DNA of 22,272 nt from UBA2428 sp002343545 (GTDB taxonomy: Bacteria; Bdellovibrionota; UBA2428): contig CALFZE010000093.1 in NCBI GenBank assembly GCA_937952285.1, positions 1-22,272 of the forward strand, read 5' to 3'. This document shows positions 1 through 6,920 of the stretch, piece by piece (the first letter of the stretch is position 1; each line of letters starts with the position of its first letter). The notes beneath the pieces were generated by a model. It did no database searches. It had not been told where the DNA came from and worked only from the letters and a program-made list of their open reading frames with translations. Position numbers and translations under genes: made by a program.

Positions 1-1
1 C

Positions 2-559
2 GCGCATCCCGCGGGGGACCAGGATTACGTCCCCGCGCTCTTCGGCGGTTTGCTCGTGTTCAAACTGGGAACGAACGAGCGACGCGTCGAACGACTCCCC
101 AAGCGCGTCGGCCTCGAAATCTCGCGCCACACGGCCCTGCTCTACACGGGCAAGCCCCACCATTCCGGCATCAACAACTGGCAAGTCTTCAAGGCTTTCC
201 ACGACGGCGACTCGAACGTGCGCGCGGCGCTAGAAAGCATCCACGGTCTTTCGGCCCAACTCGCCGCGGAACTGCGCGAAGGCCGTTGGCAGTCCACCGG
301 CGAGATCCTCAATCAAGAGTGGGAAGCGCGACGCCGACTTGCTCCGGCGGTCGATGCGCCGGTGCTCGAAGAAGCTTGGAACTTCGCGCGCGGGCGCGGC
401 GCGACCGCCCGTAAGGCCTGCGGCGCGGGCGGCGGCGGATGCATTTTGCTGTGGTTCGACGATGCCAAGAAGCGCGACGAAATCCTGAAGACCAAGCTAC
501 CGCAAGATTCCTGGAAATGGCTGTCGACCGAGCTCGCGGTCGACACGACCAAAAAATAG
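2..559 (+). CDS. GHMP-family sugar kinase, C-terminal part (5' end outside window)
   Basis: The reading frame is open from the first bases of the window, so this is the C-terminal 185 residues of a longer protein. The first visible residues carry the GDQDYVPALFGG stretch typical of the central substrate/phosphate region of GHMP kinases related to heptose-7-phosphate, galactose and mevalonate kinases. TGKPHHSGINNW follows. Near the C-terminus is the glycine-rich third GHMP motif GAGGGGCILLW, which lies near the ATP phosphates. The family phosphorylates small sugars or isoprenoid precursors in the cytosol. A D-glycero-D-manno-heptose 7-phosphate kinase-like role in envelope polysaccharide synthesis is plausible, but the substrate cannot be fixed from this fragment. 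An internal TTG at 50 would cut into the conserved block, so it is not taken as the start. The gene converges with the FHA gene, 35 bp away. Confidence 0.85.
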   Translation, partial: AHPAGDQDYVPALFGGLLVFKLGTNERRVERLPKRVGLEISRHTALLYTGKPHHSGINNWQVFKAFHDGDSNVRAALESIHGLSAQLAAELREGRWQSTGEILNQEWEARRRLAPAVDAPVLEEAWNFARGRGATARKACGAGGGGCILLWFDDAKKRDEILKTKLPQDSWKWLSTELAVDTTKK

Positions 560-575
560 CGAATACGACGCGGAC

Positions 576-592
576 GCGTCTTCTTCAGACGC
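576..592. terminator. Possible hairpin between convergent genes
   Basis: Perfect 6-bp inverted repeat GCGTCT / AGACGC with a 5-nt loop, in the 35-bp gap between the convergent kinase and FHA genes. There is no U-tract on either strand. It may help end transcription of one or both genes, but a stem this short in GC-rich DNA can also arise by chance. Confidence 0.3.
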
Positions 593-594
593 CT

Positions 595-1311
595 TCAGCG
601 AAACAGAAAGACCCACGCCAAACCGACGGCGGCCGAGAGCAGGAGCCGCGAGCGCAGGTCCGAACGCACCGCGAGACCCAAGAGCAGCGTCGGCACGAAG
701 ATCTCCACGAAGACGAAGCGAGGGATCGAAGCGCCCGCCGCGAACTCGGCAAAGGAAAACCCTTTGCGAGCCAGGGCGAGCGTCGCGAAGGCCGCGATCC
801 AAGCAAAGAGCAATGAATTTTCGCGCCAAGGTAGCTCGGAAGCTTCGGCTTCTTCCACGCGCGAAACGAATCCGACGCGCGCACGATCCAAGATCCCCGG
901 TTTCAAACCCAGCTCGGAGCGTGGTTTAGCCGGCACCGAAAGTTCCAAAGCGCGTCCGGGAATCGCCGAAGCGGCCGAAGCCGGCTTCGGTGCTCGGGCG
1001 ACGATCTCGAAGCGCTGCGCTCCGACGCGCAAAACATCGCCGACCCGAAGGGGCCGACGAACCCGAGGAGCCAGGGGCTCGTCGTTCACGTAAGTACGAT
1101 TGCGCGATCCCATGTCGCAAACGGCAAGACCTTGGGCGTCGCGGAAGATGCGGCAATGTAGTCGAGACAGCTTCTTGTCCTCGGGAAAACTCATCGAGGT
1201 TCCCAGGCGACCGATCGACTCCAAGGGGCGGGCGAGGGCAAAGAGCTTCTTCGAAACGGACTCTCGCAGATAGAAAGTAGCTCCCGCCGCGGACAAATTT
1301 TGTGCAGACAT
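595..1311 (-). CDS. FHA-domain protein with C-terminal membrane segments
   Basis: A 238-residue protein. FHA domains bind phosphothreonine peptides. The expected landmarks are present: Gly34-Arg35 (IGRLG), Ser49-Arg-Leu-His52 (SRLH), GSRNRT at 68-73 with Asn71, and a second Asn at 76, ending in the VGDVLRVGAQRFEIV strand. After a linker of about 60 residues come two or three hydrophobic stretches (roughly 165 to the end, including FAWIAAFATLALA and a final AAVGLAWVFLF), so the FHA domain is probably held at the inner membrane. I chose the ATG at 1311 because GGGGGG lies a few bases upstream and the FHA fold begins soon after. An in-frame start at 1371 would add 20 unconserved residues. The conserved palindrome at 1409-1430 lies about 100 bp upstream. 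No kinase or secretion-system gene is adjacent, so the partner is unknown. Confidence 0.8.
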   Translation of the reverse strand: MSAQNLSAAGATFYLRESVSKKLFALARPLESIGRLGTSMSFPEDKKLSRLHCRIFRDAQGLAVCDMGSRNRTYVNDEPLAPRVRRPLRVGDVLRVGAQRFEIVARAPKPASAASAIPGRALELSVPAKPRSELGLKPGILDRARVGFVSRVEEAEASELPWRENSLLFAWIAAFATLALARKGFSFAEFAAGASIPRFVFVEIFVPTLLLGLAVRSDLRSRLLLSAAVGLAWVFLFR

Positions 1312-1408
1312 CGTTCCCCCCGATGTCTTAACAAGCAACGTCCGTGCCTCCGAAACTCTTCGTGAATTCAAGCGCCTAGGCCGTAAAGTGTGTCGCCTTC
1401 CCGAAGCC

Positions 1409-1430
1409 CCGTCTAAAGATTAGACACCGG
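1409..1430. promoter_or_regulatory. Palindromic upstream element (site A)
   Basis: The core is a perfect inverted repeat GTCTAA-AGA-TTAGAC at 1411-1425. The 22-bp block matches the block at 5938-5959 at 18 positions, and both are preceded by CGAA(G)CCC. Both lie about 90-100 bp upstream of minus-strand genes, in the same orientation. It is probably a regulator-binding or promoter element. The protein that binds it is unknown. Confidence 0.45.
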
Positions 1431-1445
1431 GCGCGCGAAACGTCC

Positions 1446-2180
1446 TCAGCGACCTGCGGCAAAGAACGGGTTCTTCGCTCGCTCGTGACCGATCGTCGTA
1501 AGCGGGCCGTGCCCCGGCACGACGACCGCCTCTTCGTCGAGCGTGAGGAGCTTGTCTCGGATGCTCTTCAAGATGGTCGGCGTGTCGCCTCCCCAAAGAT
1601 CCGTGCGTCCGATGCTGCCGCGAAACAGCGTGTCGCCCGTGATCACGACCGTCTTTGCGTCATCTCCCGACGGCGCGCGAAAACTCCGCGGGACGGAAAG
1701 ATGGGCGGCCGCCCGCACGTCCAAGCAACAAGATCCCGGCGTATGTCCGGGCGTGTGGCGCGCGCGGACACCTTCGAAGCCCGCGTAGTTCTGCCCGTCG
1801 GTGAGTTTGCTCAGCTCGGAGGTCACCTCAAAAGGGTAGAGGCCCAGGAAACTCGCTTGCAGGCCCACGTTGTCGTAAAGCCATCGATCGGCCTCGTGCA
1901 GATAGACCTTGGGGACCTCGACCCCGAGCTCCCGGTTGCGTCGCGAAATCTCTTCGAACAATGTTTTGGTCGCGCCGATATGGTCGATGTGCGCGTGCGT
2001 GTGCCAAAGCGCCCGCACCCGAAGCTCGTGGTAGTCGATGCGCTCGAGGATGGCCTCCAAGTCGTCGCCCGGATCGATCACCATGGCGTCGCGCGTCTCG
2101 GGATGCGCCAACAAACTGCAATTGCACTGGAAGGCGCCGACGGGAAAGCTTTCGATCTCGTAAGTCACGCGTGATGTCAT
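1446..2180 (-). CDS. Metallo-beta-lactamase-fold hydrolase (glyoxalase II-like)
   Basis: A 244-residue cytosolic protein with the complete metal-binding set of the MBL superfamily. It has HTHAHIDH with His62, His64, Asp66 and His67, a further His in HTPGHTPGS, the bridging Asp in ITGDTLF, and a final His in VVPGHGPLT. The size and the GDTLFRGSIGRTDL stretch match the hydroxyacylglutathione-hydrolase-like YcbL/GloB group, which hydrolyses thioesters such as S-lactoylglutathione. The true substrate is unresolved. The ATG at 2180 is preferred over the open frame reaching 2366, because a GGAGAGG sequence precedes it and the upstream residues lack family character. The gene is divergent from the HAD gene, with 46 bp between the starts, so the two promoters must share or overlap this short region. 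Confidence 0.85.
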   Translation of the reverse strand: MTSRVTYEIESFPVGAFQCNCSLLAHPETRDAMVIDPGDDLEAILERIDYHELRVRALWHTHAHIDHIGATKTLFEEISRRNRELGVEVPKVYLHEADRWLYDNVGLQASFLGLYPFEVTSELSKLTDGQNYAGFEGVRARHTPGHTPGSCCLDVRAAAHLSVPRSFRAPSGDDAKTVVITGDTLFRGSIGRTDLWGGDTPTILKSIRDKLLTLDEEAVVVPGHGPLTTIGHERAKNPFFAAGR

Positions 2181-2226
2181 GCGTTCGGTTTCCTCTCCGT
2201 CGCCTTTCCAGGTATTCTGGAAGGCC

Positions 2227-3090
2227 ATGAAACTCCACAAGTACTCCGAGAAGGAGATTCTTTCGAGACTTGATTCCGAAGCGCCGGCCGACGCGCTGTG
2301 GATCTTCGATTGCGACGGCACCCTCGTCACCGGCGACGTCGCCTCGCATACGGCGTGGGGACTCATCCGGGCCGGAATCGCGGCCCGGGATCAACTTCCC
2401 GACGATTTCGAAACCCGCTTTCGTCGCGACCCTTTCGATTTCGAAGCCTTCGACCTGCTACGAACCTTCATCGCAAGCCGCGGTGGCAACTCGGTCTACG
2501 AGTGGGAGGCCCTCCTACAAAGCGGCCATACGCCTGAAGCCATCCATAAAGTGGCTAAAGAGATCATCGACATCGGACTCGGCCTTCACACGCTCCAGTG
2601 GACGGAGCCCGTCTCGACGATCGCGCGTCGTCACGCCGACCGCGCCTGGATCGTGAGCGGCTCGCCGCAGGTTTGCGTCCAGGTCATCGGCGAAAAACTG
2701 AACATCCCGAAAGAGCGCACGCTCGCGAGCCTCCTCGAAGTGAAGGATGGTCTCTACACCCGCAACTTCCTGCCGCCCGGCATCGTCTGGGAAGGCCTCA
2801 AGCGCCTCATCCTCGAGGAAAAAGGAATCTATCGCCCGTGGTTCGTGGCGGGCGATTCGATCGGCGACTGGGCCATGATGGAAATGGCCGTGGGCTGGAG
2901 ATGGTGCATCCTCTGGGGTGAACACCGCCACCGTGGCGTCGAGATGCGGGGCATCGTCCAAGAGCGCGTTCTCAAGGACGCGGCGCTTCTTCCTGAAGAA
3001 CCGGGTATTTACGTCTTCTCCGACGAGGGCAAGAACTGGATTCTCGAGGTCAAATCGAAGCCCGAGCGTCCCGATCGAGTCACGAAATAG
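2227..3090 (+). CDS. HAD-superfamily phosphatase, SerB-like
   Basis: A 287-residue protein. Motif I is DCDGT with the nucleophile Asp28 and acid/base Asp30. Motif II is VSGS, where the Ser binds phosphate. Motif IV is GDSIGDWAMME, whose acidic residues bind Mg2+. Between motifs I and II lies a mostly helical stretch like the C1 cap of phosphoserine-phosphatase-type enzymes. The family hydrolyses phosphomonoesters in the cytosol. The substrate is not predictable; related enzymes act on phosphoserine, phosphocholine or similar small molecules. The ATG at 2227 follows GGAAGG very closely. The open frame extends upstream to 2179, but that stretch is the shared promoter region with the MBL gene. 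It precedes thyA with a 77-bp gap that includes a hairpin, so it is probably not in the thyA operon. Confidence 0.8.
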   Translation: MKLHKYSEKEILSRLDSEAPADALWIFDCDGTLVTGDVASHTAWGLIRAGIAARDQLPDDFETRFRRDPFDFEAFDLLRTFIASRGGNSVYEWEALLQSGHTPEAIHKVAKEIIDIGLGLHTLQWTEPVSTIARRHADRAWIVSGSPQVCVQVIGEKLNIPKERTLASLLEVKDGLYTRNFLPPGIVWEGLKRLILEEKGIYRPWFVAGDSIGDWAMMEMAVGWRWCILWGEHRHRGVEMRGIVQERVLKDAALLPEEPGIYVFSDEGKNWILEVKSKPERPDRVTK

Positions 3091-3139
3091 GGCTCGGCGT
3101 CGTCATCTTGTCGGCGACTTCGACGGCGACGCTTGAGCC
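3091..3139 (+). terminator. Possible hairpin after the HAD gene
   Basis: Immediately after the HAD stop codon, GGCTCGGCGTCG (3091-3102) can pair with CGACGCTTGAGCC (3127-3139), giving 11 base pairs around a small internal loop. There is no T-tract, so this is at best a weak terminator or a processing hairpin ahead of thyA. Confidence 0.3.
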
Positions 3140-3167
3140 TCGCTGCCGGGCGCTCTAGAGTCGCCGC

Positions 3168-3962
3168 ATGCGCGAGTATCTCGACCTTCTTCGCTTGGCC
3201 CTCGAAACCGGCGTTCATAAATCCGACCGCACCGGCACGGGCACCTATAGCCTCTTCGGCCACCAAATGCGCTTCGACCTCGAGAGGGGTTTTCCCCTCG
3301 TCACCACGAAGAAGGTTCATCTTCGCAGCGTCATTCACGAGCTGCTTTGGTTCCTTAAGGGCGACACGAACATCGAGTACCTCAAAGAGAACGGCGTCTC
3401 GATCTGGGATGAATGGGCCGACGAAAAGGGCAATCTCGGCCCGGTCTACGGCAAGCAGTGGCGTCGCTGGCTCACGCCGAACGGCGAGACCGTCGACCAG
3501 ATCTCGCAGGTTCTAGAGGAAATCCGCCGCAACCCCGATTCGCGCCGTCTCATCGTGAGCGCGTGGAACGTGAGCGACATCCCGCAGATGAAGCTCCCGC
3601 CTTGCCATTCGCTCTTTCAGTTCTACGTCGCGGAAGGCCGCCTCTCCTGTCAGCTCTACCAACGTTCCGCCGACATCTTCCTGGGCGTGCCGTTCAACAT
3701 CGCGAGCTACTCGCTGTTGACCTACATGATGGCCCAAGTCGCCGGCCTCAGGCCGGGTCACTTCGTCCACACCTTCGGCGATGCTCACCTCTACGCGAAT
3801 CACGTCGACCAAGCGCGCCTGCAACTCACCCGCACGCCCAAGCCGCTGCCGAGACTCATCCTGAACCCCGACGTCAAATCGATCTTCGACTTCAAGTTCG
3901 ACGACATCCAGGTCCAGGGCTACGAGCCCGATCCAGCCATTCGCGCGCCCGTCGCCGTTTAA
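3168..3962 (+). CDS. thyA: Thymidylate synthase
   Basis: A 264-residue protein, the same length as the E. coli enzyme. It methylates dUMP to dTMP with 5,10-methylenetetrahydrofolate, releasing dihydrofolate. The phosphate-binding Arg lies in SDRTGTGT near the N-terminus. The catalytic Cys146 is in PPCHSLFQF. The dUMP-binding segment QRSADIFLGVPFNIASY and the folate-side HTFGDAHLY segment are intact. The ATG at 3168 begins the canonical MREYLDLL N-terminus. No strong Shine-Dalgarno sequence is visible before it. folA follows after 7 bp, so the product dihydrofolate is reduced by the next gene's product, the common thyA-folA arrangement. Confidence 0.98.
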   Translation: MREYLDLLRLALETGVHKSDRTGTGTYSLFGHQMRFDLERGFPLVTTKKVHLRSVIHELLWFLKGDTNIEYLKENGVSIWDEWADEKGNLGPVYGKQWRRWLTPNGETVDQISQVLEEIRRNPDSRRLIVSAWNVSDIPQMKLPPCHSLFQFYVAEGRLSCQLYQRSADIFLGVPFNIASYSLLTYMMAQVAGLRPGHFVHTFGDAHLYANHVDQARLQLTRTPKPLPRLILNPDVKSIFDFKFDDIQVQGYEPDPAIRAPVAV

Positions 3963-3969
3963 GGATTCG

Positions 3970-4452
3970 ATGGCCAAGGGATTCTTTTCTTTCATCGTCG
4001 CGATGACCGAGAAGGGCGTCATCGGCGTCGAGAATCGCTTGCCTTGGCACGTGCCCGAGGACCTCAAACGCTTTAAGCGCCTCACGACCGGCCATCCGAT
4101 CATCATGGGCCGCAAGACTTTCGAGTCGATCGGAAAGCCTTTGCCCAACCGCCGCAACATCGTCGTTACCCGCCAAGCGGGTTGGTCCGCGCCGGGTGTC
4201 GAAGTCGTATCCGATCTCCATGAACTTCTGAAAAATCCCCCGACCGACGGAGAAAATTTCATCATCGGCGGCGGCGAAATTTTTCGCGAAGCCGCGCCGT
4301 ATGCGCGCAAGATCTACGTGACTTGGATCGACGCCGAAGTCCCCGGCGATTCTTTTTACCCGTCCACCGATTGGGCCACGTTCGTGGCCGAAGAACGGGG
4401 ACGGGGAACGGATCCCCTCCCGTATCGCTTCGTGGACTACACGCGAAAATGA
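3970..4452 (+). CDS. folA: Dihydrofolate reductase
   Basis: A 160-residue protein that reduces dihydrofolate to tetrahydrofolate with NADPH. Landmarks are IGVENRLPWHVPEDLKRFK, in which Asp31 corresponds to the catalytic acidic residue of E. coli DHFR (Asp27), then IIMGRKTFESIGKPLPNR, and the NADPH-binding IIGGGEIF. The length is typical. It starts 7 bp after the thyA stop. The AAGGA formed by the thyA stop and the next bases serves as its ribosome-binding site. The TGA stop overlaps the ATG of the following barrel gene (ATGA), which implies translational coupling. Confidence 0.97.
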   Translation: MAKGFFSFIVAMTEKGVIGVENRLPWHVPEDLKRFKRLTTGHPIIMGRKTFESIGKPLPNRRNIVVTRQAGWSAPGVEVVSDLHELLKNPPTDGENFIIGGGEIFREAAPYARKIYVTWIDAEVPGDSFYPSTDWATFVAEERGRGTDPLPYRFVDYTRK

Positions 4453-5234
4453 TCGCGCGCGTCCGCCTTCTTTCGTTCATCGCGGGCGTCGCGGTGGGAG
4501 CCAAGGCGCAAGCCCTCACGATCGGACCCGTCCTGAACTATCTCCACTACGAAGAACCCGGCGTCATGAGCGACAAGGGATTCCTCGTCGGCCTCCGCAT
4601 GCGGAACGATATCCTGCGCGCGGGCGCGTTCTCCCTCTACGGAGATCTCGAAGCGAGCTACGGCCAGACTCGCTACGATGGTTCGATCAGCAACGTGCAA
4701 ACGGGCGAAGTCACCCCGCTCCGTTCCGACAGCCGAAACTTCATCTACCAGTCGGAGCTCGGAGCCCGGCAAGTCATTCCGCTCGGCGAGTTCGGAATCG
4801 GATTCAAAGCGGGTCTGCGCGCCTACGGCCTCGAGAATAAGATGCTCGGACCGGGAGCCTACGATCGATCGATCTTCCAAGTTTACGCGCCCGTTTCGGC
4901 CGATCTCTTTTGGCGCGTCTCGACGGCTTACGTGTTGGGATTGCGCGCGAGCTACGCCTGGTTTCTCTACGGCCGCGTGACGTCGAATTTGGCGATGGCG
5001 GTTTGGGGATGGCCTTCGGTCACGAATTTCCAGGATTCCGGCAAGGCCGCGGAAGCCGAGATTTTCCTTCAGCCGCTCGGGAATGAGCGATTTTCGTTGG
5101 GCGTCCGCTACTCCCACCATGAAATCGGGGAGTCGCGGCCCGTGAGTTTCCGCATCGGCGAGGACGTCACGACGGTCACCGAGCCCACGAATCGCACGAA
5201 GCGTTATTCGTTGTTCGTGGGCTACGCCTTTTGA
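4449..5234 (+). CDS. Putative outer-membrane beta-barrel protein
   Basis: A 261-residue exported protein. The first 22 residues (MIARVRLLSFIAGVAVGAKAQA) form a signal peptide with an AQA cleavage site. The mature part is dominated by alternating amphipathic strands rich in Tyr, Gly, Arg and Phe, and ends in YSLFVGYAF, the C-terminal aromatic signature recognised by the BAM machinery. I do not recognise a named family. The ATG at 4449 overlaps the folA TGA by four bases, and choosing it puts the signal peptide at the N-terminus. Longer frames back to 4323 lie inside folA. It is therefore likely co-transcribed with thyA-folA, although no functional link is obvious. Confidence 0.75.
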   Translation: MIARVRLLSFIAGVAVGAKAQALTIGPVLNYLHYEEPGVMSDKGFLVGLRMRNDILRAGAFSLYGDLEASYGQTRYDGSISNVQTGEVTPLRSDSRNFIYQSELGARQVIPLGEFGIGFKAGLRAYGLENKMLGPGAYDRSIFQVYAPVSADLFWRVSTAYVLGLRASYAWFLYGRVTSNLAMAVWGWPSVTNFQDSGKAAEAEIFLQPLGNERFSLGVRYSHHEIGESRPVSFRIGEDVTTVTEPTNRTKRYSLFVGYAF

Positions 5235-5238
5235 GCGT

Positions 5239-5847
5239 TTAGAGCGTCGGGCGGATTTCGACCGTGGTCATCTGCGGATCGAAACGCGGCAGGTCGCGCT
5301 CGAAGTCCCTCAGCGAAAGATCTTCGTCGCGCGCCGCGAGCTCGAGCGCTTCGCGCTCGCGTTCCGCCTCGAGACGAAGCTTCGAGATGTTCTTGCGGAT
5401 CGCGAAGGCCTCGACGGCCGAAACCGTGACCTCGAGCTCCTTGTCGCGCGCGACGGCTTGGCCGAGCGCGAGAAGCTTGTCGTTCATGAAGAGACCGGCT
5501 CGAAAAGTTCCCGCGGTCGAAGGAACTCGCGAATCGCGATTCGCTTCGGCGATGTACTTGCGAAGACGACGCGATCCCAGCATGTGATCTTCGCTGACGC
5601 GGAGATCTTCGGGTCCGCGACCCACCACGAAGGTCACCGAGCCGTTTTCAACGCTGCGCTGGCCGCGGCCCAACAAGATTTCGAGGTTAGCGAGCTTCTT
5701 CTCGGTCGCGATCACGCGCGCCCAGTCGCCGACGATCGCCGCCTCGTAAACCCCGGAGTCCTCCATCCAAGGGCGGGCCGAAGCCGAGAAAGCACCCAAG
5801 GTCGACGCGACGAGCAATGCCGAAAAAGCCATGAATCGAGCGTTCAT
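5239..5847 (-). CDS. Exported protein of unknown function
   Basis: A 202-residue protein with a signal peptide (MNARFMAFSALLVASTLGAFSASA, cleavage before RPW), so periplasmic or secreted. The mature part contains VGDWARVIATEKKLANLEILLGRGQR and a charged C-terminal region with many Glu, Arg and Leu residues that could form a coiled coil (residues ~140-185). It has no cysteine-based or catalytic motif, and I do not recognise the family. The ATG at 5847 is chosen because GGGGGG lies just upstream and the signal peptide begins there; the frame extends to 5922 without support. The gene converges with the barrel gene (4-bp gap) and diverges from motA. Site B of the conserved palindrome lies about 91-112 bp upstream. 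Confidence 0.7.
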   Translation of the reverse strand: MNARFMAFSALLVASTLGAFSASARPWMEDSGVYEAAIVGDWARVIATEKKLANLEILLGRGQRSVENGSVTFVVGRGPEDLRVSEDHMLGSRRLRKYIAEANRDSRVPSTAGTFRAGLFMNDKLLALGQAVARDKELEVTVSAVEAFAIRKNISKLRLEAEREREALELAARDEDLSLRDFERDLPRFDPQMTTVEIRPTL

Positions 5848-5937
5848 ATGGATCCCCCCAAAAACCAAAGCGTTCTTTGATGGGGATAAAGCAGACTTCG
5901 TGCCGTTAATGAATTCGGGCACTTTAAACCACGAACC

Positions 5938-5959
5938 CCGTCCAAGGACTAGACACCCG
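5938..5959. promoter_or_regulatory. Palindromic upstream element (site B)
   Basis: This 22-bp block matches site A (1409-1430) at 18 positions and has the same flank (CGAACCCCG). Its core GTCCAAGGACTAGAC is a degenerate version of site A's perfect inverted repeat. It lies between the divergent exported-protein gene and motA, about 91 bp from the former's start and 74 bp from the latter's. Confidence 0.45.
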
Positions 5960-5997
5960 ACCAGGACAAACCGACACCCCCCTTCGCCGGGCCCCGC

Positions 5998-6025
5998 TAA
6001 AGTTTCGTGAAGGAATTCCCGATTC
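5998..6025 (+). promoter_or_regulatory. Sigma-28 (FliA)-type promoter for motAB
   Basis: TAAAGTTT at 5998-6005 matches the FliA -35 consensus exactly. After 12 bp, CCCGATTC at 6018-6025 resembles the -10 consensus GCCGATAA. FliA control of stator genes is well established in flagellated bacteria. The -10 ends only 7 bp before the motA ATG, so the predicted transcript would start at or next to the start codon. Confidence 0.7.
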
Positions 6026-6032
6026 GGTAGAC

Positions 6033-6917
6033 ATGGGATTTGTAGGCTTACTCCTCCTCTTCGGTGCGGTCGCGGGCGGTTTCTTGATGTCCGGCGGTGG
6101 CGCGGCCATGGCCGCCTTCCTACACCCGGGTGAATACGTGACGATCATCGGGGCCGCGCTGGCGGCCATGGTGATCGGTACGCCGATGAAATACATCAAG
6201 GACATCTTCAAATACGGCATCAAAGCCCTCTCCATCAAAGACGTCACCAAGGGTGACTTCCTCGAGGGCCTTCAACTCATGTACGAACTCTTCCAGGCCC
6301 AGAAGAAGGAAGGCGTCCAGGCGATCGAAGGTCACATCGAAAACCCGGAGCAATCCAAGATCTTCCAGAAGTACCCGCACATGCTGAGCAATCACCATGC
6401 GCTCCACTTCATCTGCGACTCCCTCCGGACCTTCGTTTCGGGCGGTCCCACGCCTTACGATATGGATGACCTCCTGACCTACGATCTCGACGCTATGCAC
6501 GAGGAAGAGCACTTGATCCCGGCCGCGATTCAAAACACCGCCGACGCCTTCCCCGCCATCGGGATCGTCGCGGCCGTTCTCGGGGTTATCATCACGATGA
6601 ACTCGATCGCCGCGGGTCCCGAAGTCCTCGGCCAGAAGGTCGCCGCCGCCCTCGTGGGTACCTTCCTCGGGATCTTCTTGGGTTACGGTATCGTTAGCCC
6701 GATCTCCAAGCGCCTCGAGTACCACCAACTCGCCGAAGGCCGTCTGTTCTCGATGCTGAAAGCCGGAATCCTCGCGAACTGCCGCGGACTCCCGCCGCAA
6801 GTCTCGATCGAATTCGCGCGACGCTCGCTCTTCATCTCCGACCGACCGACCTTCAAGGAAATCGAAGAAGTTCTGAAAAACGCGGCCGCCGGCGGCGGCG
6901 CCAAGAAAGCGGCGTAA
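6033..6917 (+). CDS. motA: Flagellar motor stator protein MotA
   Basis: A 294-residue inner-membrane protein that forms, with MotB, the ion-conducting stator. The N-terminus (VGLLLLFGAVAGGFLMSGG...HPGEYVTIIGAALAAMVIG) gives the first two membrane helices. A large cytoplasmic loop with charged residues (DDLLTYDLDAMHEEE) supplies the rotor-contacting surface. Helices 3 and 4 contain ADAFPAIGIVAAVLGVI with Pro174, matching the E. coli conserved Pro173, and VSPISKR with Pro223. The ATG at 6033 aligns with the usual family N-terminus. No well-placed Shine-Dalgarno sequence precedes it (AAGGA is 18 bp away), which fits the leaderless transcript suggested by the promoter position. motB follows after 3 bp. 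Confidence 0.96.
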   Translation: MGFVGLLLLFGAVAGGFLMSGGGAAMAAFLHPGEYVTIIGAALAAMVIGTPMKYIKDIFKYGIKALSIKDVTKGDFLEGLQLMYELFQAQKKEGVQAIEGHIENPEQSKIFQKYPHMLSNHHALHFICDSLRTFVSGGPTPYDMDDLLTYDLDAMHEEEHLIPAAIQNTADAFPAIGIVAAVLGVIITMNSIAAGPEVLGQKVAAALVGTFLGIFLGYGIVSPISKRLEYHQLAEGRLFSMLKAGILANCRGLPPQVSIEFARRSLFISDRPTFKEIEEVLKNAAAGGGAKKAA

Positions 6918-6920
6918 GCC

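Noticed and set aside
1384..1407. Second sigma-28-like site (TAAAGTGT then CCCGAAGC)
   Set aside because: The spacing is only 8 bp, the -10 match is poor, and no plus-strand gene follows.
5909..5931. Inverted repeat GTGCCG / CGGGCAC upstream of the exported-protein gene
   Set aside because: Short with a bulge, with no second copy in the window. It could be an operator but is not distinguishable from chance.
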